Shown piece after piece: positions 1 to 6,189 of a DNA stretch of 6,461 nt (within the stretch, counting starts at the first letter, position 1; every line of letters starts with the position of its first letter). The stretch is from the NCBI GenBank assembly GCA_027005175.1, contig JALTMC010000219.1, positions 1 to 6,461 of the forward strand, written 5' to 3'. The notes beneath the pieces were generated by a model. That model worked only from the letters and a program-made list of their open reading frames with translations, had not been told where the DNA came from and did not search any database. The DNA comes from Myxococcales bacterium. GTDB lineage: Bacteria > Myxococcota_C > UBA6777. The translations under genes and the position numbers were made by a program.

Positions 1-316
1 TAACTGGTTCGAACCACGTGGGCACTTTGGGGATCTTCACTTCAATGGGGATACCATTGAGTGAGATGCGTTTTACGGTTTCTACGATGGGCCACTTCAA
101 GCCACGGCCACCACGAAGCACACGATATCCTCGAATGCTTCCGTCTTCTTGCTTGCGCTGTCGGCCTGAGATGATCACGACCTCGTTTGGCTCACAGATG
201 ACGAGGTTGACTTTGATAAAGATAATTAAAAGCATGATGCCAAAGATTCCTGCAGCAATGGCAAGTCCAATCAGTTGATCGGTTGGCATTTGAGCGGCCA
301 GAAAGGAGAGAGTCAT
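1..316 (-). CDS. Flotillin-like SPFH-domain membrane protein (N-terminal 105 residues, cut by window edge)
   Basis: Reading from the ATG at 316 leftwards gives 105 codons with no stop before the window edge, so the gene is 3'-truncated here. Residues 14-36 form one hydrophobic segment, as in flotillins that anchor by an N-terminal membrane helix or hairpin. It is followed by the flotillin-type start of the SPFH domain: C41-E-P-N-E-V-V-I-I-S-G-R, then R68-G-G-R-G-L-K-W-P-I-V-E and an SLNGIPIEVKI strand. Known flotillins scaffold membrane microdomains and oligomerise at the cytoplasmic face. The start is supported by AAGGA about 7 nt upstream; M10 is a weaker alternative. The gene lies 55 bp after glnA on the same strand and may be cotranscribed. 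The family call is good, but flotillin against other SPFH subfamilies needs the missing C-terminal coiled coil. Confidence 0.85.
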   Translation of the reverse strand, partial: MTLSFLAAQMPTDQLIGLAIAAGIFGIMLLIIFIKVNLVICEPNEVVIISGRQRKQEDGSIRGYRVLRGGRGLKWPIVETVKRISLNGIPIEVKIPKVPTWFEPV

Positions 317-355
317 GGGGAAGTCCTTTTTTCGTTCTGCGTTCTACGTCGAGCG

Positions 356-371
356 GCGGCGACTTCGCCGC
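356..371 (-). promoter_or_regulatory. GC-rich hairpin right after the glnA stop
   Basis: GCGGCGA/TCGCCGC is a perfect 7-bp inverted repeat (effectively 6 bp with a 4-nt loop) beginning at the base after the glnA TAA. It has no T run behind it in the transcription direction, so it is not a canonical intrinsic terminator. It could stabilise the glnA mRNA 3' end or partly reduce transcription into the flotillin gene. This role is inferred. Confidence 0.4.
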
Positions 372-1808
372 TTAAGTATCAAAGTAAAGTGCAAACTCAC
401 CGGGATGTGGGCGGAGTCGGATGTTGTTGATCTCCTTCTTCTCTTTGTATTGGATCCACTCTTCGATGAGGTCTGGTGTGAAGACACCCCCACGAAGGAG
501 GTATTCATGGTCTTGTTTGAGTTCATCAAGGGCCTCATTCAGACTACCAGGGATACTGCCGATCTTGAGTTCTTCCAGTATGGCTCCCATCTCATAGATG
601 TCTGCGTCGATGGGAGCTGGAGGTTCGATCTTGTTGATAATCCCATCCAAGCCTGCCATTAAAAGGGCTGAGTATGCCAGGTTGGGATTGGCCGCTGGAT
701 CGGGAGGGCGGTATTCCACACGCTTGGCTTTGGCACTCTGTGCGGTCATGGGAATTCGTACACAAGCGCTTCGGTTGCTGGCCGAATACACGAGGTTGAT
801 GGGGGCTTCATATCCAGGAACCAAACGACGGTACGAGTTGGTGGTACAGTTGCAGAAGGCACACAGAGACCGAGCGTGATGAAGCAAACCACCAATATAA
901 TACCGGCCGATCTGGCTTAAATCTCCGTATTCACCGGCTTCATAGAAGAGGTTGCTGTTGTCCTTCCACAAGCTCATATTCACATGCATGCCTGTACCCG
1001 CTTCTTCGAAGAGAGGTTTGGGCATAAAGGTGGCTGTGATTCCAAGTCGTCGTGCTACATTTTTGATCACATATTTGTATTTGATCGCGTTGTCAGCCAT
1101 ATCGGTGAGTGTGCCAAAACCGATTCCAATCTCATTTTGTCCCCCTGAGCCGACCTCTGCATGATGAAGCTCTCCATCAACACCGACCTGACGAAGGACC
1201 TTCACCATGGTAGAGCGAACGTTGTGATATCTGTCGTTGGGTGGAGATGTAAAGTAGGCACGTTTGCGACCCGGTTTGTAGCCCAGGTTTTTCTCTGTAG
1301 ATCCGGATTGCCAGAAGGATGCGCTGTTGTCGAGGTGATAGTATCCCTCATGTGTGTTTTGATCAAAGCGGACAGAGTCAAACAGATAGAACTCGAGTTC
1401 AGGTCCGTAATAAGCCTTGTCTGCGATTCCAGATGTTTTTAGGAAACGCTCTGCACGCTGTGCAACCGCACGGGTATCGCGGGAGTAGACTTCCCGCTTT
1501 CCAGGGAACAGGATATTGCAAAAGAAGGAGACAGTGGGATCGTCCATGAATGGGTCGATAAACATAGAGGATGGATCGGGCTTCATCACCATGTCACTCT
1601 CGTGAATGGCTTGAAATCCACGTACAGAAGAACCATCAAATCCCATGCCTTTGATAAAGAGGTCTTCATCAAAGGATTCAATGGCAAGCGTAAAGTGATG
1701 TAAGTGACCAAACAGATCGACAAACTTCAGATCAACAAACTCAATGTTTTGTTCTTTAATGGTTCGCAGTACTTCACGAACACTCGGCTTTTTGGAGCGC
1801 TTAGACAT
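372..1808 (-). CDS. glnA: Type I glutamine synthetase
   Basis: This is the ATP-dependent cytoplasmic ligase making glutamine from glutamate and ammonium. The product has 478 residues, close to the 468-475 usual for bacterial GSI. Landmarks in order are the beta-grasp domain with FVDLKFVDLFG (24-34), FDGSS (57-61) and HESDMV (69-74). Then come GPELEF (135-140, metal-binding glutamates), HHAEVGSGGQNEIG (215-228, metal and substrate glutamates E218 and E226) and the ATP region KPLFEEAGTGMH (264-275). NRSACVRIP (345-353), RPPDPAANP (368-376) and the C-terminal EFALYFDT complete it. The start is ATG 1808, since AAGGAG lies just upstream; an in-frame upstream start at 1871 would overlap glnB and add 21 non-homologous residues. 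Y405 aligns with the adenylylated Tyr397 of enteric GS, but the context IYEMG replaces LYDLPPEE, so adenylylation is doubtful. N277 replaces the second His of the usual GMHxH. The gene is 14 bp downstream of glnB and probably cotranscribed. Confidence 0.97.
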   Translation of the reverse strand: MSKRSKKPSVREVLRTIKEQNIEFVDLKFVDLFGHLHHFTLAIESFDEDLFIKGMGFDGSSVRGFQAIHESDMVMKPDPSSMFIDPFMDDPTVSFFCNILFPGKREVYSRDTRAVAQRAERFLKTSGIADKAYYGPELEFYLFDSVRFDQNTHEGYYHLDNSASFWQSGSTEKNLGYKPGRKRAYFTSPPNDRYHNVRSTMVKVLRQVGVDGELHHAEVGSGGQNEIGIGFGTLTDMADNAIKYKYVIKNVARRLGITATFMPKPLFEEAGTGMHVNMSLWKDNSNLFYEAGEYGDLSQIGRYYIGGLLHHARSLCAFCNCTTNSYRRLVPGYEAPINLVYSASNRSACVRIPMTAQSAKAKRVEYRPPDPAANPNLAYSALLMAGLDGIINKIEPPAPIDADIYEMGAILEELKIGSIPGSLNEALDELKQDHEYLLRGGVFTPDLIEEWIQYKEKKEINNIRLRPHPGEFALYFDT

Positions 1809-1822
1809 TCGATATTTCTCCT

Positions 1823-2164
1823 TTATCCGATCGCACGTGGACCGCGCTCCCCGGTGCGAATACGAACACATTCGGGTAAATCCATGATAAAGATCTTGCC
1901 GTCCCCTTTCTCTCCCGTATAGGCAGCGTTGACGATGGCGTCGATGGTGACATCGACAAAGTCTTCATTCACTGCAATCTCCAAGCGAACCTTCTTAATT
2001 AATGTCACCTCGTGACGGACTCCGCGGAAAACTTCCTGGTAGCCTCCTCCTGTCCCACTTCCCATCGCATTGGTCACGGTCATCGTAGACACCTGCGCCT
2101 CAAACAATGCCTTTTTTACCGCAGGCAATTGATGCGGGCGAATTATCGCAATAATCAACTTCAT
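1823..2164 (-). CDS. glnB: PII family nitrogen regulatory protein (GlnB/GlnK type)
   Basis: The 113 residues give a full-length PII protein, a cytoplasmic trimer that binds ATP/ADP and 2-oxoglutarate and controls Amt and nitrogen enzymes. Numbering matches E. coli GlnB exactly. Conserved elements are [10 protein letters not shown] at the start, R47, K58, the B-loop [10 protein letters not shown] (83-92) and the C-loop R101-I-R103-T-G-E. The T-loop is unusual: positions 38-40 are T-G-G instead of R-Q-K, F46 replaces Tyr, and H51 replaces the uridylylated Tyr51. Loss of Q39, a 2-oxoglutarate/Mg ligand, suggests altered effector sensing. R47, which enters the AmtB pore in the E. coli GlnK complex, is kept. 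ATG 2164 is preferred over the adjacent GTG 2167 because AGGA then lies at 7 nt. Position between amt and glnA makes a role in gating the neighbouring Amt likely, so glnK would be an equally fair name. Confidence 0.95.
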   Translation of the reverse strand: MKLIIAIIRPHQLPAVKKALFEAQVSTMTVTNAMGSGTGGGYQEVFRGVRHEVTLIKKVRLEIAVNEDFVDVTIDAIVNAAYTGEKGDGKIFIMDLPECVRIRTGERGPRAIG

Positions 2165-2174
2165 CACTCTTTCC

Positions 2175-2363
2175 TATTCTGTCGTAACGATCTGGAAGTT
2201 ACGATCACGCCGAGAACATCGATAGTGGGACCCGTCTCCATGCTTCTACTCTGTCGTAAGGCGGTGGAGCCTGTCCCAACGTATCTACTCTGTCGTAATG
2301 TAGTGGAGTCCGTTCCAACGTTTTTACTCTGTTGTAAAGATCTGGAAACCACTATACGATTCC
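2175..2363 (-). repeat. Decayed tandem copies of the amt 3' end (39-bp period)
   Basis: The 13-mer TACTCTGTCGTAA (plus strand) or a close variant begins at 2175, 2247, 2286 and 2325. Spacings are 72, 39 and 39 bp, all multiples of three. The copy at 2325 is the end of amt (codons for TTE plus stop); the others lie in the amt-glnB gap. On the minus strand in the amt frame every copy ends in codons for T-T-E followed by a stop. The full units at 2247 and 2286 match at about 31 of 39 positions. The copy nearest glnB carries a 33-nt insertion beginning GATCTGGAA, as in amt itself, and there encodes F-Q-I-V-T-T-E-stop against F-Q-I-F-T-T-E-stop in amt. Slipped-strand or unequal duplication of the gene end is the simplest origin. 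Confidence 0.85.
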
Positions 2364-3802
2364 ATGCCGTGTTCATTGATGTCGAGGCCATCGAGTTCTT
2401 CTTTTTCTGTAACACGCAGACCAACGAGGGCGTCGATGGTGTAGAAGACGACTCCCATAGCAACAACCACAAATGCGAGCATCACGGTGATACCGATGGC
2501 TTGAATTCCCAGCAGCTTCCAGCCACCACCATAGAACAGACCGTTTTGGGGTAGTCCTGTGTCCAGGCCGATGGCTGCGGCAGCTTTGCTTGTGGCTCCT
2601 GATTGCCCAAACAATCCAACAGCGAGGACACCCCAGATACCGTTGAGGCCGTGAACGGGGAAAGCTCCGACAGGGTCATCGATGCGGAGTTTGTCAAGCC
2701 AAGTGACACCGTACATGCAGAGAATTCCGGCGATCAAGCCGATGTAGATGGCGTTGCCTGGGGTGACAATCGAACATGAGGCTGTGATGGCAACCAGCCC
2801 AGCGAGTGCGCCGTTGAGAGTAAAGGCTAGGTCGGGTTTGCCGAAGCGCCACCAGGCAGCAAACATCATGGACACCGCGCCGGCGGCTGCAGCCATGTTG
2901 GTGTTGATTGCGATCAATGCGACTTGATGAGGGCGAGCAAAGCTCAGGGTCGAGCCTGGATTAAAGCCAAACCAACCGAGCCAAAGGATAAAGGTCCCCA
3001 ACGCGACCAGTGGGATATTGTGTCCTGCGATGAAGTTGGGGGAGCCATCCTGATTAAATTTACCAATCCGAGGGCCGAGGATCAGAGTTCCTGCCAGAGC
3101 AGTGACACCACCCACAGCATGAACCACACCTGAGCCTGCGAAGTCATAGAAGTTCATCTTGCTTAACCAGCCACCGCCCCATACCCAGTGACCTACGATG
3201 GGATAGATGACAGATGATATCGCAAAAGAGTAGAGCAGGTAGGCCGAAAACTTCATTCGCTCCGCCATACCGCCAGCCACAATCGTTGCGGCTGCACCAC
3301 AAAATGCAGCCTGAAAAAGCCAGAAGGCATAGAGTGGAACATCGTTGACAGGTGACTTGGCCCCAATGAGAAACCATCCGCTGGTCCCGAAGAAGGCTCC
3401 ATCTCCTCCAAACATGATAGCGTAGCCAAACATAAAGAAGCCCAGGGACGCCATACAGAAGTCGAGCATATTCTTCATCAGGATGTTGGCTGCATTCTTT
3501 GCACGAATCAAGCCCGCCTCAACCATGCCAAAGCCCGCTTGCATAAAGAAGACAAAGAACGCCGCGATCAATACCCAGAATGTGTTGAGGGCATTGTAAC
3601 TCTTCACTTTTGTCGCAGCTTCTGCTGTCCAGGGATAAAGAAAAAGGGTGGCTGATAGGCCGAATATTGATATCCAATGGAGATTGTGGCCCCTGACCCA
3701 ATCCTTTTGGGAAGCTGTGCTTGTTTTTTCCCAAAGTGTGAGATCCGTCTTTGGGTCAAAAGCGATCTTCAGACCTCTCTCTTGTCTTGTCTTTCGTTCC
3801 AA
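2324..3802 (-). CDS. amt: Ammonium transporter, Amt/MEP/Rh family
   Basis: This is an inner-membrane trimeric ammonium channel supplying glnA. The 492-residue product shows the family landmarks: GFGMVEAGLIRAKNAANILMKN (90-111), an FQAAFCGAAATI segment (163-174) with the likely periplasmic Phe gate residues, and YDFAGSGVVHAVGG (219-232) with D220 and twin-histidine H228. Next are GWFGFNPGS (276-284) and RIDDPVGAFPVHGLNGIWG (373-391) with the second pore His, H384. The cytoplasmic tail has LDGLDINEHGMESY, typical of the part that contacts PII. About eleven hydrophobic segments follow a probable Sec signal whose h-region is 44-58, with AEA-A near 60-63. The only standard start that includes the signal is TTG 3802, with AGGA about 8 nt upstream; it leaves an unusually long charged N-region of about 42 residues. 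GTG at codon 66 would skip the signal and lacks a clear ribosome site. It is the first gene of the unit, transcribed toward glnB. Confidence 0.96.
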   Translation of the reverse strand: MERKTRQERGLKIAFDPKTDLTLWEKTSTASQKDWVRGHNLHWISIFGLSATLFLYPWTAEAATKVKSYNALNTFWVLIAAFFVFFMQAGFGMVEAGLIRAKNAANILMKNMLDFCMASLGFFMFGYAIMFGGDGAFFGTSGWFLIGAKSPVNDVPLYAFWLFQAAFCGAAATIVAGGMAERMKFSAYLLYSFAISSVIYPIVGHWVWGGGWLSKMNFYDFAGSGVVHAVGGVTALAGTLILGPRIGKFNQDGSPNFIAGHNIPLVALGTFILWLGWFGFNPGSTLSFARPHQVALIAINTNMAAAAGAVSMMFAAWWRFGKPDLAFTLNGALAGLVAITASCSIVTPGNAIYIGLIAGILCMYGVTWLDKLRIDDPVGAFPVHGLNGIWGVLAVGLFGQSGATSKAAAAIGLDTGLPQNGLFYGGGWKLLGIQAIGITVMLAFVVVAMGVVFYTIDALVGLRVTEKEELDGLDINEHGMESYSGFQIFTTE

Positions 3803-3803
3803 G
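3803..3803. other. Divergent intergenic region 3803-4143: overview
   Basis: The 341 bp between amt (leftward) and the Met-rich gene (rightward) should hold both promoters. The part up to about 3960 is strongly AT-rich and holds a dyad and three ATGAATT copies. The part from about 3961 is of more ordinary composition and holds a possible small ORF and two potential stems. I saw no sigma-54 type GG-N10-GC promoter on either strand and no NtrC- or NtcA-type site, despite the nitrogen genes. Confidence 0.6.
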
Positions 3804-3841
3804 AGTCTGTTCCTACATTTTGGTTGTGTTGTAACTGTTGA

Positions 3842-3872
3842 ATGAATTATGAATTACTCTTCACTATGAATT
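3842..3872. repeat. Three ATGAATT direct repeats upstream of amt
   Basis: ATGAATT occurs at 3842-3848, 3849-3855 and 3866-3872. The third is part of the 10-bp palindrome ATGAATTCAT (3866-3875). They lie 40-74 bp upstream of the amt start codon, where a promoter or regulator site would be expected. The region is very AT-rich, so some repetition is expected by chance. Confidence 0.3.
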
Positions 3873-3878
3873 CATGAC

Positions 3879-3911
3879 ATACTTGAAAAAAATATGGCAA
3901 ATGTCAAGTAT
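3879..3911 (-). promoter_or_regulatory. Candidate amt promoter within an 8-bp dyad
   Basis: ATACTTGA (3879-3886) and TCAAGTAT (3904-3911) are perfect inverted copies separated by 17 bp. On the minus strand this gives a perfect TTGACA (3902-3907), a 17-bp spacer and AAGTAT (3879-3884), the last matching only three of six -10 positions. By symmetry the plus strand reads TTGAAA, 17 bp, AAGTAT. It could be a sigma-70 type promoter for amt, a regulator dyad, or both. It starts 77 bp upstream of the amt start codon. Confidence 0.3.
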
Positions 3912-3973
3912 TGATTAAATCATTTAGACATTGATTGAGTTTTTTGTAATTAAATGTAGGAATAACAATAGCC

Positions 3974-4099
3974 ATGTGGCTGTGGATGAGTGGATGGATG
4001 GTAGTCACGCAACCTTTTGAAGTGGTTGTCGATAATGATAGAGAACTTGGAACTACATCAAATTGGATTCACACCGTTGGAGGTGTGAGGATCATATAG
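3974..4099 (+). CDS. Possible 41-residue small protein or leader peptide
   Basis: An ATG at 3974 opens 41 codons ending in TAG at 4097-4099, 44 bp before the Met-rich gene. The N-terminus MWLWMSGWMVV is striking for Trp at 2, 4 and 8 and Met at 1, 5 and 9. The rest (FEVVVDNDREL, then NWIHTVGGVRII) looks like ordinary protein and sits in a stretch less AT-rich than its left flank. AGGA lies 12 nt upstream of the ATG, too far for a strong site, and the last codons include rare-looking AGG and ATA. The final codons lie in a 7-bp hairpin. It could be a leader peptide, a small membrane-associated protein, or a chance frame. I recognise no family. Confidence 0.3.
   Translation: MWLWMSGWMVVTQPFEVVVDNDRELGTTSNWIHTVGGVRII
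4069..4088 (+). promoter_or_regulatory. Leader hairpin upstream of the Met-rich gene
   Basis: TCACACC (4069-4075) and GGTGTGA (4082-4088) are perfect 7-bp inverted repeats with a GTTGGA loop, 55 bp upstream of the next start codon. The hairpin overlaps the end of the possible small ORF. Its 3' arm shares bases with a second potential stem (TGAGG 4086-4090 with CCTCA 4112-4116) that is followed by T6 at 4117-4122. The two could be alternative structures. The second stem is short with a 21-nt loop, so the switch idea is weak. Confidence 0.4.
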
Positions 4100-4143
4100 G
4101 CTTTTGAGTTACCTCATTTTTTACGGAGCAAAAGGAGCGACAA

Positions 4144-6159
4144 ATGAACGTTAATTTTGGACAAAACTTGGCCCAGATGGCGATGCGCAATTTCATGTCT
4201 ATGGGCAATTTCATGACCCAGGGCGCGAATGTTTTGCGTTCGCCCATTTTCTCTCAATTCCAGACCATGAGTGCAAGCAGTTTTGGTTTGGGTGCAGGTG
4301 CAGGTGCAAGCTTTGCAAGTGTATTTGGAACGGGCCAAATGAATCCCGGCTTTTTGAGTCGTCCAATGGGACAGCCTGCCGGTTTTGCGCAGATGTCTTC
4401 TTATATGGGTGCTATGCAGTCGCCTTGGAATTCTTTAGGCAACATGTTTAATGGTGGGATGAATCGACCTGGGATGCGGCAGATCATGGGTGGGCCTGGA
4501 ATGCAGGGCCGAATGCAGCAAATGATGGGCCAGATGCAAAACATCGCCAACATGATGAATCAGATGCGTCCTATGATGCAGATGATGAGTCAGCTGAGTC
4601 AGGCCAAGCAAGCTTCCTCAATGGGAATGCCTGGTATGGGAATGCCCGGTATGGGGCGACCTCAAATGCCCGGAATGACTCGACCTGGAATGGTTCAGCC
4701 CGGAGGGGCTCCCAAGCTTCCAGGAACAGGTGCTTCCTTCCCAGGTGCTGCCGCTTCTGACTTTCTCAACGCACTGCCCAAAGACGCCAAAGGTGTTGCA
4801 AAGGCGTTGAATGTAAGTGGTCGCAGAGATGTCAAGCGTATCAATGAAGCTGTAAAGATGCTGAAGACAGCCAAGCCCAAGATCTCCGTCGGTGGTCAGG
4901 CTCCCTCAAAAGCTGGTCTTTCCCTCTCTGCTGCTGATGTTCAGGCCGTTCGAACTGCAAAAACCCCACAAGAAGCCAAGGCGATCGTGATGAAAGCGAT
5001 TGGCAAAAAAGTGGGTATGAATCTCGAAGGTATTAACATGAAGGACAAAAAAGGTATCCGTAGTAGTCAGGCTCGCAAAGCACTGAACAAACTACTGGGA
5101 ACCAAGGTCCGCAATGGTCGTGAGAAGAACTCGGGTTCCTCCCTGGCTCTCGATTCCATCGCTGAGTCGGTTGTCAAGTCCGTGCGCGGTGGCAACTTTG
5201 GCTCCACACAAGTGCAAAGCCCCGGTGGTTTTGGCTTCGCTGCTTTCGGTGGCGCAGCTAGCATGTCTGGGCAAATGGGTGGAGTACAAGGTGGTTTTGC
5301 ACAGCAACCCGGTCTTGATTGTGGTCCCAACTACCAGTGGGGTGGCATGGCACAAGGTGCGCAAATGGGCTACAACGCCAACGCTTCCTTCGGTGGCTTT
5401 GGTATTTGGCAAGTTCCTGGGCAGATTCAAAATGTTCCCAATCCCGCTTCTGGCGTGAATATCGACCTGGGTGGTTTTACTGCCGCTGCCAACAAAGTGG
5501 GTGAGCTTGCTTCTCCCTTGATCTTTGACCTTGAAGGAACCGGCCTCCTTGTTTCGAACCCCGACATGATCGAAATCGATATCGATGGTGACGGAACTCT
5601 GGAAGTTATCACCGATCTTGACTCTGAAATCGGCTTGCTTCTCTTTGACTCCAAAGACGAAGGCCTCTCCGACATCACTGGTGCTGATATGTTCGGTGAC
5701 AACACAGATCTGAGCCATTACGGTATTACCGCTGATTCCGAAGATGGAAGCTTCAAAGATGGATTCGCAGCCTTGCGCGCTCTCTGTGAACACTTCAAGC
5801 TCGTCGATGCCAGCAAGCAGTACATTGATGAGAACGATCTCGCTTTCTTGGAAGACGAAATTGGGCTGCGTATGCGTGTGGGTGGTATCGTCTCTGGTGA
5901 TGATCGTCGTTTCTCCGAAATCGGTCTCACTCAAATCAACCTGGGTAACCCCGGACAAACACAGCATCTTGAAGATGCTCCCTCCGATAACTGGGGCAAT
6001 AAGATCATCTTCCAAGATGGCGCAACGTTTACCGTCTTCAGTGAAGTTCGCAAATACGCTGATATCTGGTTTAAAGTCCAGGCCCGTTACGGTGATGCTC
6101 CCGGAAAAGAAGACCTCTCTGTTTCTTCCCAAGATATCGCTTCCAAAGCCCGCTTCTAA
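4144..6159 (+). CDS. Methionine-rich protein of unknown function with C-terminal EF-hand/dockerin-like calcium loop
   Basis: The 671-residue product starts at ATG 4144, with AGGAG at 4133-4137 (6-nt spacing). No Sec signal or membrane helix is seen. Residues 1-190 contain 36 methionines with many Gly, Gln and Pro, densest at 101-183 (24 Met in 83). They include tandem MGMPG units (160-169) encoded by two 15-bp repeats at 4621-4650. Residues 200-330 are Lys/Ala-rich and predicted helical; 350-425 are Gly/Phe/Gln-rich. The C-terminal part (456-590) begins SPLIFDLEGTG and has one good calcium loop, D479-I-D481-G-D483-G. LLLFDSKDEG, ITGADMFGD and DGFAAL then follow the pattern SP-hDLNGDG / DxDGDG / LFGD / DGFxAL found near the ends of many large secreted RTX-type and surface proteins. 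Other acidic loops look degenerate. Function is unknown; a calcium-binding, self-associating surface or matrix protein is one inference, but no export signal is visible. Confidence 0.9.
   Translation: MNVNFGQNLAQMAMRNFMSMGNFMTQGANVLRSPIFSQFQTMSASSFGLGAGAGASFASVFGTGQMNPGFLSRPMGQPAGFAQMSSYMGAMQSPWNSLGNMFNGGMNRPGMRQIMGGPGMQGRMQQMMGQMQNIANMMNQMRPMMQMMSQLSQAKQASSMGMPGMGMPGMGRPQMPGMTRPGMVQPGGAPKLPGTGASFPGAAASDFLNALPKDAKGVAKALNVSGRRDVKRINEAVKMLKTAKPKISVGGQAPSKAGLSLSAADVQAVRTAKTPQEAKAIVMKAIGKKVGMNLEGINMKDKKGIRSSQARKALNKLLGTKVRNGREKNSGSSLALDSIAESVVKSVRGGNFGSTQVQSPGGFGFAAFGGAASMSGQMGGVQGGFAQQPGLDCGPNYQWGGMAQGAQMGYNANASFGGFGIWQVPGQIQNVPNPASGVNIDLGGFTAAANKVGELASPLIFDLEGTGLLVSNPDMIEIDIDGDGTLEVITDLDSEIGLLLFDSKDEGLSDITGADMFGDNTDLSHYGITADSEDGSFKDGFAALRALCEHFKLVDASKQYIDENDLAFLEDEIGLRMRVGGIVSGDDRRFSEIGLTQINLGNPGQTQHLEDAPSDNWGNKIIFQDGATFTVFSEVRKYADIWFKVQARYGDAPGKEDLSVSSQDIASKARF
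4621..4650 (+). repeat. 15-bp tandem repeat encoding MGMPG
   Basis: ATGGGAATGCCTGGT is followed directly by ATGGGAATGCCCGGT, differing at one synonymous base, and then by a partial third copy beginning ATGGGG. It lies in the Met/Pro/Gly tract of the Met-rich gene and continues as a looser PGM pattern to about 4695. Copy number could vary without breaking the frame. Confidence 0.75.
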
Positions 6160-6189
6160 TCGTTCTATCCTTCCGCATCGCACGGAGAT

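Noticed and set aside
18-278. 86-codon plus-strand frame at the left edge
   Set aside because: It is antisense to the flotillin-like gene, whose protein matches a known family.
598-1549. Several plus-strand open frames of 70-93 codons opposite glnA
   Set aside because: All are antisense shadows of glnA with no domain or start-site support.
1823-1871. Upstream extension of glnA to a start at 1871
   Set aside because: The added 21 residues overlap the glnB 3' end and do not resemble GS. ATG 1808 has a strong AAGGAG site.
2164-2472. 102-codon minus-strand frame overlapping the amt end and running to glnB
   Set aside because: It is a frame shadow of amt kept open by the 39-bp (13-codon) repeats. 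Its apparent 13-residue repeats come from the DNA duplication, and there is no independent ribosome-site evidence.
3891-4012. Sigma-54 (-24/-12) promoter for amt
   Set aside because: Sites such as TGGCAAATG were inspected, but none has the GG-N10-GC core on either strand.
5092-6183. 363-codon open frame on the minus strand opposite the Met-rich gene
   Set aside because: It lies wholly antisense to a well-supported gene with a good ribosome site. Its translation shows no recognisable domain, and it reflects the codon bias of the sense strand.
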